Positions 19,561 to 29,241 are shown, numbered from the stretch's first letter. The stretch is DNA of 64,000 nt from G963701675 sp963701675 (GCA_963701675.1 OY969623.1:2418001-2482000), one strand, 5' to 3'. The notes: generated from the sequence alone by a model not told the origin. Numbers and translations: made by a program.

Positions 19561-20088
19561 TCACTCCTTCTTTTCTGTGTGTTCACGTTTGCTTTTTTCG
19601 AGTAAGTCGCGAATCTTCTCCGGCGGCCCAAGAACTATCTTGCCACCCATTTTGTCTGCGTGAGGCGCACAGTAATAGCCGATGTGGACGATTTCGCCGG
19701 CGGCTATCCCTGCCGCGGCCCGCGCCTTATCGTAGCGTGCCTGGTCAAAGGTTACGGATTTTTCTTCACCGGGCCCAATTCGTTCATCGAATAAGCGTGC
19801 TCCCATCACAACTGCATCGCTTGTTGCGGTGTGAGTCCGGTTACCGGCGGGGTTCTTCCATTTGATTGAATCACCAATCGCAATCACAACATTCAGTTGT
19901 TTCGGTTTGCCTTCTTCAATGTATTGAGCGTCGGTGCCGGTCCCAGTAATGATTATCACCTTCTCGGCAAGACGTACTTCTAGACTGTTCGGTTCGTTTT
20001 CTGCTTCAGCCGTTACCGCGAAAAACAGCATGTTGGCGGCGATGCTCGCCGTCAAAACTATTCCTTTCCGTACCATTTCAGCTACCAT
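19561..20088 (-). CDS. Secreted cupredoxin (plastocyanin-like) protein
   Basis: The start at 20088 is set by a near-perfect ribosome site (AAAGGAGAT, 6-7 bases upstream). The 175-residue product has a signal peptide (VRKGIVLTASIAANMLFFAV, cleavage after AEA). A cupredoxin fold follows with type I copper ligands in the usual order: His in RTHTATSD (~residue 86), then Cys, His and Met in YYCAPHADKMGG (~143-154). The C-terminal tail is charged (KSKREHTEKKE). It is the last gene of a minus-strand group with the multicopper oxidase (119 bases upstream) and tyrosinase. A role as electron carrier or copper donor to these enzymes in the periplasm is inferred. Confidence 0.8.
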   Translation of the reverse strand: MVAEMVRKGIVLTASIAANMLFFAVTAEAENEPNSLEVRLAEKVIIITGTGTDAQYIEEGKPKQLNVVIAIGDSIKWKNPAGNRTHTATSDAVVMGARLFDERIGPGEEKSVTFDQARYDKARAAAGIAAGEIVHIGYYCAPHADKMGGKIVLGPPEKIRDLLEKSKREHTEKKE

Positions 20089-20207
20089 TCGATATCTCCT
20101 TTCGAAAACTGAAAAGGACACACTACTTTGATACTCAACATCGGTGTTTCGTTGCACACCGGAATATCCCTTTCGACTTCATGGACTGCACGCGACGCAT
20201 ACGCGGT

Positions 20208-22307
20208 TCAAGAATCACCGAGACGCCGACATTCGGCAATTATCTGGGGGATTTTCATGTAAGGGCTATCAGCAATGTGCTTCCACCGTATTTTTCCATT
20301 CGGATCGATTATGAACACACCGTGCAAGGCTCGCTCGTTGTAACAGCCGTACTTTTTGAAAATGCCACATTCCGGATCGGAGAGAATCAGAGATGGTAAG
20401 TTTATGCTCATGCGGTTTTCCGCTATGGCTGCGTCGAGCTCTTTCTGCGAGTCGGTACTAATTGCAATAAGATTGGCATTGGCGGCACGTAAGCCCTCGC
20501 GATGCTCACTGAAAGCGAGGATCTGCTCCATGCAGTGTGCGCAGCCCATGCCGCGGAAGAACACGAGAATAAGGGGACGACCTGCGAACTGACTTAGCCG
20601 ATGAAGAGACCCGTGTTGATCAGGGAGTTCCCACGGAAACGCCGTGGCCTGTTCCGGTTCGGCGCTGGTATCGCGGTCATTTCGTTTTTCCCTTGCGGGT
20701 GCCTTCTTGTCGCACGGCAATATTCGGATCATTTGCATCATTCCTTGATCTTCATGATCAAGCTTGTGACAGTGTAAGACCGTCTTTCCCGGATAGCGCT
20801 CAAAGCGAATCCGGATCTTGATCGTTTTGCTATCTCCTAGAAAGATCGTATCCTTCCACAGGGGAAAGCCGTCAGAAGGCTTTTCGTCCGCTTCAATAAC
20901 TTCAAAAGGATTCACATGAATATGGAAAGGATGATGGTCGTTTTCAGAAATCAACGTCCATTCTTCAGCGGTATCCAATTTGGGGCAATGCGCGGTTTTA
21001 TCGGGGTCGAATTGCTCACCATCTATCGTCCATTTCGGATCTGCACCTCCAAATTTCAACGTGCGGCATCGCTCAACCTTTGAAATTGGTTTGAACGGGG
21101 CGAGATGCTTAAGCGCCTCTTTCTCAGGCAGATCCATATTCTTGGGCTCGCCGCGGACTACGATCTTAGCAAGAACCTTCGCAGATTCCACCTTACCCTT
21201 GCGCAACGATCGCTCACCGGGGCCACGTAAGTCTATAAGAAAATACTCGCCCTTGGTTTCCGGCCGAACGAGCACGTCGGAACGGTATCCCGGAGCCATT
21301 TCGATCATTTCTTTTCTTCTGATGGTCCCTAATGCAATTCCGTCCGCTGCTATCTCATGAAAGCCCCAAGCCGGTGCGTCTTCTACCGGCTTAAGGGCGA
21401 GGTCCAGCCGTTCCGCAATGCCCGCATGAACAAAACGCCATCTCTGGACTTCCATGGGAGCCATTTCAATAACCGGTTGTAATTGTCCATTGATGGTGGT
21501 GTGCCCATAGGTATTCCCGCCGTCCTCGCGCCCTGGTCCGACACCGTTCGGCCAGTCCTCAATCAGGCCGAATTTTTCGACCAGATTCATGCCGGACGCT
21601 CCGTCCTTGACGTAGGGGATCTGTTGAAAGATGAAGATGCGCTCTGCAGCGCTTCGAATTGCGGGAACGTCATCAAGCCCTCCTTCGATAATGAGTGCCC
21701 CTGCCATACAACTTGAAACTTGAATCGCAACCGAGCCGTGCTTGTGCGCATGATACCAATGCGTTCCCGGAGGATGCTTTTCGTGAATGTGAATCCGATA
21801 GTCCTGACTAGCCCCCGGCTTGATCTCCAGAAAAACATTATCACTGTTGTCCTCGGGCGACACATTGAGGCCGTGAGTGTGCAGGTTCGTCGTGTTGTAA
21901 CCGTGAGGTTTGTTAGGGTCTGTAGAATGTGCGGTATCATCCGGTTCGGGCGGAAGATTATTGATTAGGCGGATGCGAAGCGTGTCGCCAGGACGGGCTC
22001 GCAAAGTTGGGCCCACGAGATCGCCGTTGTAGGAACGCAAGCGAACGCGGTCCCGTCCGATCTGGCCCTCCAGGTACCTAACTTCCAACGTCGTATCAAG
22101 AAAGCCGCCGCCGGAATGAATAACTTTAGGTGTTACAAATGGCGTTTGGCTCCGGCGAGCCTGATTCATCGATCTTTGCTCTTGCAATTGAATATCAACG
22201 AGTTGGGCTTTCGACTCTACTTTTTTGTCTTGTGCATTTGAAATGACAACAGCCAAAATCAGCACACCAGGTCCCAGCAGCCACAACAGCCTCGATGATC
22301 TGGGCAT
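20208..22307 (-). CDS. Secreted multicopper oxidase fused to a redoxin domain
   Basis: A 699-residue protein with a signal peptide (LLWLLGPGVLILAVVIS) and GGGAG ribosome site. Laccase-type copper motifs: NLHTHGLNV (~142), HWYHAHKHGS (~182), HHPFHIHVNPFE (~455) and HCHKLDHEDQGMM (~510), the last lacking a clear T1 HCH-x-x-x-H-x-x-x-M variation beyond HCHKLDHEDQGM. From ~555 a thioredoxin-fold AhpC/TSA-like domain follows: FPWELPDQHGSLHRLSQF, VFFRGMGCAHCMEQ (CxxC, ~585), LIAISTDS and GVFIIDPNGKIRW. The fusion of copper oxidase and redoxin in one exported chain is unusual. It lies 41 bases after tyrosinase and is probably co-transcribed. Likely substrates are phenolics or copper(I), not proven by sequence. 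Confidence 0.85.
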   Translation of the reverse strand: MPRSSRLLWLLGPGVLILAVVISNAQDKKVESKAQLVDIQLQEQRSMNQARRSQTPFVTPKVIHSGGGFLDTTLEVRYLEGQIGRDRVRLRSYNGDLVGPTLRARPGDTLRIRLINNLPPEPDDTAHSTDPNKPHGYNTTNLHTHGLNVSPEDNSDNVFLEIKPGASQDYRIHIHEKHPPGTHWYHAHKHGSVAIQVSSCMAGALIIEGGLDDVPAIRSAAERIFIFQQIPYVKDGASGMNLVEKFGLIEDWPNGVGPGREDGGNTYGHTTINGQLQPVIEMAPMEVQRWRFVHAGIAERLDLALKPVEDAPAWGFHEIAADGIALGTIRRKEMIEMAPGYRSDVLVRPETKGEYFLIDLRGPGERSLRKGKVESAKVLAKIVVRGEPKNMDLPEKEALKHLAPFKPISKVERCRTLKFGGADPKWTIDGEQFDPDKTAHCPKLDTAEEWTLISENDHHPFHIHVNPFEVIEADEKPSDGFPLWKDTIFLGDSKTIKIRIRFERYPGKTVLHCHKLDHEDQGMMQMIRILPCDKKAPAREKRNDRDTSAEPEQATAFPWELPDQHGSLHRLSQFAGRPLILVFFRGMGCAHCMEQILAFSEHREGLRAANANLIAISTDSQKELDAAIAENRMSINLPSLILSDPECGIFKKYGCYNERALHGVFIIDPNGKIRWKHIADSPYMKIPQIIAECRRLGDS

Positions 22308-22348
22308 CGCTTACTCCCGTTGTTGAGCCTCTAAACACCGCCGAGCCT

Positions 22349-23941
22349 TCAATCTCTATCACTTTTTTGATGGGCGGCTGGGCGTTCCAGAAGGTAAATG
22401 GAAGCTCGTTCAAAGCTAATATCTGGACCCACGTCGTTCCTTGCGTTCGCTTGATTTCCTTTCTCGAACGAGGGGGCCCGCCGGATAAACGTCACGGTAA
22501 ACTTGTTGTCCGCGAACGTGTCCGGTGGCAACCGCTTGATCGTTGCTGCGAGGTCGAATATTTGGCGTTTCGCCGCGGTATCTTCACTTCTGTCGTGCTT
22601 GCCTTGACCCGACTGTTTCTTCTCCTCACCGAGAGCGTCATGTTGTGCATGTGCGAAAAACGACAGATTGTCGACGTAATGACGACTCTCGAAAGTTGGC
22701 GACTTTTCCGAGGTCGGTAGATTCAGATAGATTTCAAAGATCACGCCCGGGCTTTTCGGGTATTCAATTCCTTCGATTGCCAGGTATAGACTGGGAGCAC
22801 CAGCTCCATTTTTTTGAACGTTGGTGAGCGCCGCTGACAGTTTTGCTTTGGCCTCTTGACTAGATTCGATTGTCGTCGTGGTTAACGCATCTAGTTTCGT
22901 CCGGCCGGACTTGGAGGATGCCAATGGAGTCTGTCGCATTTCGTCAAAACCCAGAAAGAACTTTGAACCATCGGCCATTTCGCGTTTGGTTGCAACGACC
23001 GCAACGGCAGGTCCCGGACCATCCGGGTCGTCATCATAGCGGTAATCAAGATTATGAACGGTGTCTAGGACCGCCTCGGGGGTAATCGCTACTTCCATTC
23101 CTTTGTCGAGGTCATAGAACCTGAACGGCTTTGCTTTCCAAACCGGGTGCAGTTGCGTGGGATTATCCGGATCACGCGGGTGGTCGCGCCTGCCTCCCAT
23201 GCGGAGCCACACTTTCCAAAAGCGGTCGATATTGGCATGATGAAGCCAAAAAATTGGGTCGAACGCTGAAACGGGCGAATTTCCCATATCATTCTCAATT
23301 TGAACATGGACATCATCGTGCGCCCACGCTTCCATGGCGCCGTGAAGATATGGAGGGCCACCTGTTTGCTCCCGCTGCGGGCCACCAAATCCGTACGGAC
23401 GGCTGCCGATGAAATCCATCACAGCCAGAGCTTCACGCGTGCGAACCGCCGAGGCGGAAAGGCCTGAACCATCGTTCATACTCCGGCGATGGTATAACGG
23501 GTTCGATGAGCCGCTTGGGCTTCGAAAAACGATAGGCAAGGACCGCTGGGTCGAATCAGACCAATCCCAATACGGCACTGCCAGAGTGGAGTCGCCCGAT
23601 TCCGAGCGCAGGATCTTCTCAAAGAAATAGAGGTATGCACGATGCCAGGGGAAGAAGTACCAGTTGCCGTGCTGACATATTCTTCCGTGAATTCGTGCCT
23701 GGTATCCCCAGCTTGTCGGCTCGCGGTCATCCTTTTCTTTCATTCGCCTCACCCCGCGTCTCAGAGCTTCAACCTTTGCATCATCGGTCATGAACGTCTT
23801 AATGCTCTGCCGCACGAACGTGGTTTGACGGGTGGAACCGTAAGCGTGGCTCAGAGAGGAGGCACTGCTAAACTGGCTGGCTATGGCGGTAAAGCAGGCA
23901 CCTTCCAAAAACGCTCGTCGAGACAGCAGCATGGAGGTCAT
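22349..23941 (-). CDS. Tyrosinase / plant-type polyphenol oxidase
   Basis: The start at 23941 follows AAAGGAA at good spacing; a TTG two codons earlier is less likely. The 530-residue product begins with a twin-arginine-like leader (LLSRRAFLEGACFTAIA). Type 3 copper centre A: the histidines around RICQHGNW and FFPWHRAYLYFFE (~93). Centre B: HDDVHVQIEND (~207) and DPIFWLHHANIDRFW (~230). After the catalytic domain, LDYRYDDD and a ~200-residue C-terminal domain match the layout of plant polyphenol oxidases (DWL and KFDV regions). Reaction: oxidation of mono- and diphenols to quinones, outside the cytoplasm after Tat export. First gene of the copper cluster. Confidence 0.85.
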   Translation of the reverse strand: MTSMLLSRRAFLEGACFTAIASQFSSASSLSHAYGSTRQTTFVRQSIKTFMTDDAKVEALRRGVRRMKEKDDREPTSWGYQARIHGRICQHGNWYFFPWHRAYLYFFEKILRSESGDSTLAVPYWDWSDSTQRSLPIVFRSPSGSSNPLYHRRSMNDGSGLSASAVRTREALAVMDFIGSRPYGFGGPQREQTGGPPYLHGAMEAWAHDDVHVQIENDMGNSPVSAFDPIFWLHHANIDRFWKVWLRMGGRRDHPRDPDNPTQLHPVWKAKPFRFYDLDKGMEVAITPEAVLDTVHNLDYRYDDDPDGPGPAVAVVATKREMADGSKFFLGFDEMRQTPLASSKSGRTKLDALTTTTIESSQEAKAKLSAALTNVQKNGAGAPSLYLAIEGIEYPKSPGVIFEIYLNLPTSEKSPTFESRHYVDNLSFFAHAQHDALGEEKKQSGQGKHDRSEDTAAKRQIFDLAATIKRLPPDTFADNKFTVTFIRRAPSFEKGNQANARNDVGPDISFERASIYLLERPAAHQKSDRD

Positions 23942-25261
23942 TCTCAAATTCCTTTTCTACGGTTTGCGTCTTCGAACCCTGGTTGGCGCAGGACCAGTCT
24001 TGGAAGCTCGATTTGGGGGGTTAGAGGTTTGGCGCAATCCAGTATTGCGCTAGCACGCTCAGGCCTGATGCCGACATGAATTCGGTTGGCGGGCGCAGTG
24101 CACATGACAAGGACTCTGGGGAAACAAATCTGTCGTATGGCCATTGCACAGGGCATATGCCTCGTTGTCAAGAAAAAAAAAGAAAAGTTAAGAAAACAAC
24201 ATGCGTTGAGCCACAGTTGGAGATGCCCCGTGGTACCGGGAACTTCAGAAACGTGGCGTCTTAGCCAGGGACAAAACTGACCTGGCGCATGTTTGAGACC
24301 GCGATGTTGCGGTGCGGAACGATTCCCATCCATAACGGTAAGCTGGTTCTAAATCTGTGTAAGGCGTGTCGGGATCAACATAGGAACGGGAACGATAATT
24401 CTTTTGCCAATAATCATTTTCGACGGTGGGATTTATGGCTTCGGCAGCGGCCTTGCCGGCAAGGCCCCGGCAATGCCCCCGCTACTGCACCGACAAACCA
24501 CACCAATGGGGCCGGCTGCAGCTCCGAGCGCCCCACCCGCGACCGCGGCTCCGGCCGCGCCGAGGGCACCTCCCGCTAAGCCGCCGCCGACCGCTGCACC
24601 CAACTCCAGTTCCTACGGGATGGGCACCGGGCTCTCCACTAATGGGGTCTCGATTGGCATCTTTTTCGTCACGTTTTTCCGGTTTTGTACTCACGACTCA
24701 CCTCATAAAAGAAGCATGGTTTCAAAAGTGATTCTCTTCGAATGGGCAATTGGTGAACTAGTCCACCGAGTTTTGTACGCACATCCGTACACGTGAAATA
24801 AGCGCCGAACCTTCGGCGCTACTGTACGAACGTAAATTCAAAACTCGTTGGACCGCTGGCTCAACTCAAGAAATATCGGAACAAACCTGTCATGACGCTA
24901 CGAAGCATAGCGCGCGTCCTTGCCAGAATTCTTGCCGCGAACTTTGCGGCAAGCGCCGGGTATTGCGACAGTAGTTTTTGGAGGATTCACCATCGCGTTT
25001 GACATTGCTGTTCGCAACCGTGTGAAGCTGCGTGGCACGGACACCAATTCGTTGCTCCGATTGCTCGACCGAGCACGGGAGACTCTGCAAACTTCGATCA
25101 CGGAGTTTGAGAGATCGAAGGTAGTCCGAGATATCCAGCGCGTCGTAACCGAACTCGACTCGCGAAACGGTTCAGCTGCACGCCCGTTGGCTTTTCTTTT
25201 CCGGGAAGGGGCTTACATATGACATCGACGATCTCGTGGCGCCATTCTAAAGGAGTCCGGC
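23942..25261. other. Long region without a confident gene
   Basis: A plus-strand frame near 24410-24700 encodes an Ala/Pro-rich stretch (PAAPRAPPAKPPPTAAP) ending SSSYGMGTGLSTNGVSIG, which looks like the tail of a low-complexity secreted protein with frame disturbance. At 24920-25222 a frame with FTIAFDIAVRNRV and LLRLLDRARETLQTSI is possible but unrecognised and lacks a ribosome site. Divergent promoters for tyrosinase and amylase should lie within this region; none can be placed by eye. Confidence 0.4.
24762..24853. repeat. Nested inverted repeats
   Basis: Outer arms of 15 bases (GTCCACCGAGTTTTG at 24762-24776 and its near complement at about 24838-24853) enclose an inner perfect hairpin AGCGCCGA/TCGGCGCT at 24801-24820. 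The layout fits either a bidirectional terminator or a very short non-autonomous mobile element. The motif CGAGTTTTG is shared with the dispersed repeat at 27826. Confidence 0.5.
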
Positions 25262-26788
25262 ATGAGAATGCCTGCGCGTAATGCAATCGCCGCCTGCTTC
25301 TTCCTTTTGTCTCTAATCCCTCATTCGCTTTACGCCCAGCCGGGGTTCGATGACGACCGGGTCATGTTGCAGGGTTTTTATTGGGAATCCTATCGGCATG
25401 GGGATCCTCGCTTCCCGCAGTTCGGTAACAAACGGTGGTACCAGATTGTCAAGGAGCAGGCGGAAAGCATTCGCAACGGCCGCTTTGACCTTCTCTGGCT
25501 GCCGCCTCCCAGTGACGCGGGCGCCGGCAGTGCAGGTTACAATCCCAAGCAATATTGGAAACTCGACAATAGCTACGGTGACTTTGCCCAACACCGAGCA
25601 ATGCTGGAGGAACTGTTACGAAAGGGAATTGAGCCTATTGCGGACATCGTCATCAACCATCGAAACGGTAACGAAAAATGGGCGGACTTCAAGAATCCCG
25701 ATTGGGACATCCGGACGATTTGTCGCGATGACGAAGCGTTCTCCCATGAGGACTCTGAAGTACGCAACACTCCCATCGAACAGCGCGGCGCGCCGGAGGA
25801 ACGCCCGAGCGAATACACCCAGCACGGTGGAACCAACTACGCTTACGGTTCTTTTCGAGATCTTGATCATGCGAATCGGCAAGTCCGACGCGACATCATC
25901 AAATATCTTAAGCAGTTACAATCAGCGGGTTATCGCGGCTGGCGTTATGACATGGTGCACGGCTATCACGCCAAATGGCTCGCCATCTACAACAAACGCA
26001 CTGAGCCGACTTTCTCAGTTGGCGAATACGACTGGAACAAGCATGGAGAGCAACGTGGCTGGATCTGGTGGACAGCGACGCGCCGCGACGTTGCCGATGT
26101 CGATCACCTCAAGACGTCGAGTAGTGTATTCGACTTCACCACCCAATTCACACTTAAGGCAAGTAAAGGCGACTACCGGAAATGGTATGCGTTCGATAAT
26201 GGCCTGGGTATGATCGGGGACACCACCGATGGACAGCCGTGGAAACAGCGCTCGGTAACTTTCCTGGAGAACCACGATACGGGTTACCGAACGGACGAGC
26301 AAGGCAACCCCGAAAAGGATCACGAACGCGACAGTTTTCTCAACAGCTGGGAAGTCGAACAAGGATATGCCTATATTCTGACTCACCCCGGCGTTCCCTG
26401 TGTGTTCTGGAAGCATTACTTCGATTGGGGAGAGCGGCTACGCGAACGGATAAAGGCGCTCATCAATGCGCGCAAGGTTGCAGGGGTTCATGCCGGAAGC
26501 ACTCTCCACGTCCAAAACAACGCCAAGGACAAAGGCGTTTACGCAGCCCGAATTGTCGGGAGCAAAGGAGATTTGTACGTTCGCGTAGGCGGCACCGATA
26601 ACGATTGGCAACCGTCATCGTCGAACTACCGAGATTATCGCGAGTACGCCTGGGGCGAAGGCTGGAAAGTCTGGATAGGGCTTCCCGAAAACCCCGCCGT
26701 TCAACAAGCGCCGCTTAAGCCGGCCTTTGATGTTCCGGTATACAAGACAACGGATCAGTTTCAAATTCCCGATGATTGGCTCGACTGA
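25262..26788 (+). CDS. Secreted alpha-amylase, GH13
   Basis: A 508-residue enzyme with AGGAG ribosome site and a signal peptide (AIAACFFLLSLIPHSLYAQP). It carries the four GH13 regions: DIVINH (~127), GWRYDMVHGY (~225, Asp is the nucleophile), GEYDW (~253, Glu is the acid/base) and FLENHDTGY (~332). The openings VMLQGFYWESY and LLWLPPPSDA are typical of the compact plant/archaeal-type alpha-amylases (GH13_6/7-like), with a short C-terminal beta domain (AWGEGWKVWIGL). Reaction: endo-hydrolysis of alpha-1,4-glucan outside the cell. It stands alone, with no sugar transporter nearby. Confidence 0.9.
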   Translation: MRMPARNAIAACFFLLSLIPHSLYAQPGFDDDRVMLQGFYWESYRHGDPRFPQFGNKRWYQIVKEQAESIRNGRFDLLWLPPPSDAGAGSAGYNPKQYWKLDNSYGDFAQHRAMLEELLRKGIEPIADIVINHRNGNEKWADFKNPDWDIRTICRDDEAFSHEDSEVRNTPIEQRGAPEERPSEYTQHGGTNYAYGSFRDLDHANRQVRRDIIKYLKQLQSAGYRGWRYDMVHGYHAKWLAIYNKRTEPTFSVGEYDWNKHGEQRGWIWWTATRRDVADVDHLKTSSSVFDFTTQFTLKASKGDYRKWYAFDNGLGMIGDTTDGQPWKQRSVTFLENHDTGYRTDEQGNPEKDHERDSFLNSWEVEQGYAYILTHPGVPCVFWKHYFDWGERLRERIKALINARKVAGVHAGSTLHVQNNAKDKGVYAARIVGSKGDLYVRVGGTDNDWQPSSSNYRDYREYAWGEGWKVWIGLPENPAVQQAPLKPAFDVPVYKTTDQFQIPDDWLD

Positions 26789-26874
26789 AGTTGGCGTCAC
26801 GCTCACGCCGCCAACGGCGCTGCTGCTCCCATTCCCAATTCGGCTCGCACGCCAACACGCTCGTGCCGATCATA

Positions 26875-27228
26875 TTACCGTGGTTCATTAGCCCAGCCGA
26901 GAAGCTTCCATTGCCCGACACGTCGGACAAACAAACGGAGGTTGTGGAACTTCTTGGTGCCGACAGTGACCACACACTTTACGATAGCCCGATCACCCTC
27001 CACCTCGATTGGCTCTAGTATCTCGGTTTCGCGGCAGGGATCTGAATCCTTCTTCTTCTTGACCTTCTGGAGGAACGCCAACTGGTCATCGACCGTCTTT
27101 TCTTCGTCGGCTCGCTGAAAGGCGAGCCTCGGCGCTAGGATGCCGCCAAGCCAGTCGCGGTCGCCCCTGTCTTCGGCGGCGCCGATGTCCTGGTTGAGCT
27201 TCTTGAGTGCCTCGATGTCACCTTGCAT
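26875..27228 (-). CDS. NTF2/SnoaL-like DUF4440-type protein
   Basis: A 117-residue protein with GAGGAG ahead of its ATG. The pattern is that of DUF4440/SnoaL-like small alpha+beta barrels: N-terminal helix IEALKKLNQDIGAAEDRGD, a segment WLGGILAPRLAFQRAD, then strands VEGDRAIVKCVVTV and the closing RLFVRRVGQWKLLGWANEP. Such proteins form dimeric cone folds; function varies and cannot be predicted here. It is convergent with the amylase gene and probably monocistronic. Confidence 0.6.
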   Translation of the reverse strand: MQGDIEALKKLNQDIGAAEDRGDRDWLGGILAPRLAFQRADEEKTVDDQLAFLQKVKKKKDSDPCRETEILEPIEVEGDRAIVKCVVTVGTKKFHNLRLFVRRVGQWKLLGWANEPR

Positions 27229-28086
27229 TCGTAGGTCTCCTCTTCAATGTGGAGTAAACTCGCCGGAAGCAAACGTCATTGCCGTTCTTGACGTCACCAA
27301 AGAGTTACCAACGGGCCGCACGACAGTTTATGTGGCGAGCCGGTCATCATTTTGTTGCATAGTTCACGTTTGGTTTCCCTAAGCCCGTCTCAAAAGCTGG
27401 GGCGGCGAAAGTCATCCAAGAATGTGTCCTATATCAAATACGGTCATCTCACCCAATTCCTAACGCCTAGATCAGTTTTTTTCTTCGAATACGGTCGTTT
27501 CTACTTTTTCAAGGGGGGCGCACGCATCGAAGAACAGCGAAGCTGTGCGTCACAGTAATCCTTGCGGCGGGAAACGTTGTGCCGCTTGCATTCTAGCGCG
27601 ACGTACACCGCATCGACCGCACGAGTTAGCGGCATCTCTCCATTTTCTTCTGCCACTCGCGCAGCCCGCGAATGAGTATGACCATGAACCATTCGCCATC
27701 GTCTTCTCATAACACGTTTCATTCATAGACACTTGCTGACGGGGTCCACAGCTTTCATTTCACGCAACGCTTGATAACCTGTCAACAAACGGAGGACGTT
27801 TTAGCTCCTCGCCGTGGTGATAAGTCGAGTTTTGTACTGCATCGACCGGCTCCCCTTGCGCAATTCGAACTTTTGACCGAGTTGTTGACAAGGCCGACCT
27901 GTTGACAATCGGGGCGTTGCGGTGTCGAGCCTGTTTTTGACGGCGTTTTCTAGAGACATGAGAGATCGTTTGTGCAGCTCACTGCCGGGGCGGAGATTTC
28001 GAACTCACTTCGGCACGCCATTTGTGACCCTGTCTTCGCAGCGAGTGCTTTCCTTTGAGGACCGCGAGGATTGAGAAGCGTTGCGG
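27229..28086. other. Gene-poor stretch with dispersed repeat copy
   Basis: A minus-strand frame at 27501-27722 (MPLTRAVDAVYVALECKRHN) has plausible composition but no family, start context or partner. The rest is short shadow frames. The dispersed repeat copy 2 lies within. Confidence 0.4.
27826..27872. repeat. Dispersed repeat, copy 2
   Basis: Matches 3717-3763: CGAGTTTTG, then ATCGACCGGCTCCCC, then AATTCGAACTT. Similarity extends loosely for about 90 further bases to GTGTCGAGC. Confidence 0.5.
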
Positions 28087-29241
28087 TCAGCGACGCCGTT
28101 GCGCTTGCCAATCCCGCAGAGCCGCGATGGCGTAACAATTGGGCCAGCGCGATCGGGTCGCGTCCGTGGGGATCGGAGGCCAGAAGAGGATGTCTTCCTG
28201 TAGGTCGGGCGCTAACTGCAAGAGACTCATGATCTGACTGATGCGTGCTTGGCTGACGTGGTCGCGGCGGGGCAGTTCGGGTAGTCCCGTGCCAGGCCGT
28301 CGGTAGGAGTATTGCTTAGCCTCGACTTCATCAGTTAGGAGTTGCTTGGTTTCAGACAAAACGGCATTGCGCGTGTTAACGCGCTTCCGGTTCGATACAG
28401 GTTGCTCAGGTAGGTACAAGTCATGTTTGTCGACGTGGCCTTTGGCCCGTACGTAGGTTGTGGTCCGGTAAACTCCCAACGCCTTGATTCGATCCGTAAG
28501 GGCGTATACGGCGTCTTCTGGATCCCTGGTTTTCTTATCGACGGTCTCGCCTTCGATGAGGACGCCAGATTCATACTTTTGGGACGTGATCTTATGTAAA
28601 GAAATCCTTTGCTCCGAGCTCGACGATTCGTAGAGCTCCTTGCGTAGGGCGTCGTAGAGAGGGTCGATCGACCCTTTCGTTTCGTGAGCGAAAACGAAAT
28701 ACTTGATAGGTCCCTGAGGTTCGGCATCCGTTTTCTTCTTTCGACTCGATGCCTTGATGCGCGGCTTCCTTCTGTCTTCAAATTTCAACCATTCGGGTAT
28801 TTCTTGTCTGTGCAAGAGCTGATTGGCGTCGACCCGAGTTTGGAAGTAAGTCTTGAACTTTCGTGATTCCTCGATTCGGTGTTGATACCACGTGTGCGAG
28901 TTATTCACGAGAACGACGTTGTCGATCTCGAGGTCCAGTTGATTCAATCTGTCTAGAAAGGGCTTTAGATCCGTATCAGCGACGCACGCCCGAATGATAA
29001 TGTCAACCTCGCCGAAAACGACGTAAGCGCAGGAATGCGCTTCAAACGGCGGCCGGAGGCTGATTTCATCTTGGATAAGTTTGACAACTTTTCTAACGTC
29101 CTGCAGCGCACGAATCAGAATGTAGTAAAGCCTTTGGCCATTCACGAGATGAACCAACAACGCCGAAGCACGGCGGCCCGCATTTTCTAGGATGTCCCAC
29201 AGTGGTATCAAAACGTCATTTTTTCGCTTCGCTGTGACCAC
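28087..29241 (-). CDS. Hypothetical protein with recombinase-associated C-terminal tail
   Basis: A 384-residue protein of normal composition but no clear catalytic motif. The N-terminal ~130 residues alternate helix and strand (LVHLVNGQRLYYILIRALQD, YVVFGEVDIIIRACV) and could be a sensor or GTPase-like fold. A basic linker (KASSRKKKTD) follows. The last ~70 residues (DHVSQARISQIMSLLQLAPD then LQEDILFWPP) resemble the helix-turn-helix tail of short ORFs found beside serine recombinases in this phylum. A ~20-base piece of the 3' end (encoding YSYRRP) is repeated at about 29268-29290, just upstream of the gene. Confidence 0.55.
   Translation of the reverse strand: MVTAKRKNDVLIPLWDILENAGRRASALLVHLVNGQRLYYILIRALQDVRKVVKLIQDEISLRPPFEAHSCAYVVFGEVDIIIRACVADTDLKPFLDRLNQLDLEIDNVVLVNNSHTWYQHRIEESRKFKTYFQTRVDANQLLHRQEIPEWLKFEDRRKPRIKASSRKKKTDAEPQGPIKYFVFAHETKGSIDPLYDALRKELYESSSSEQRISLHKITSQKYESGVLIEGETVDKKTRDPEDAVYALTDRIKALGVYRTTTYVRAKGHVDKHDLYLPEQPVSNRKRVNTRNAVLSETKQLLTDEVEAKQYSYRRPGTGLPELPRRDHVSQARISQIMSLLQLAPDLQEDILFWPPIPTDATRSRWPNCYAIAALRDWQAQRRR

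Noticed and set aside
24076..24333. Small frames upstream of the tyrosinase gene as possible regulators
   Set aside because: Low-complexity lysine-rich stretch from an A-rich segment (24172-24200), no motif and no ribosome site.
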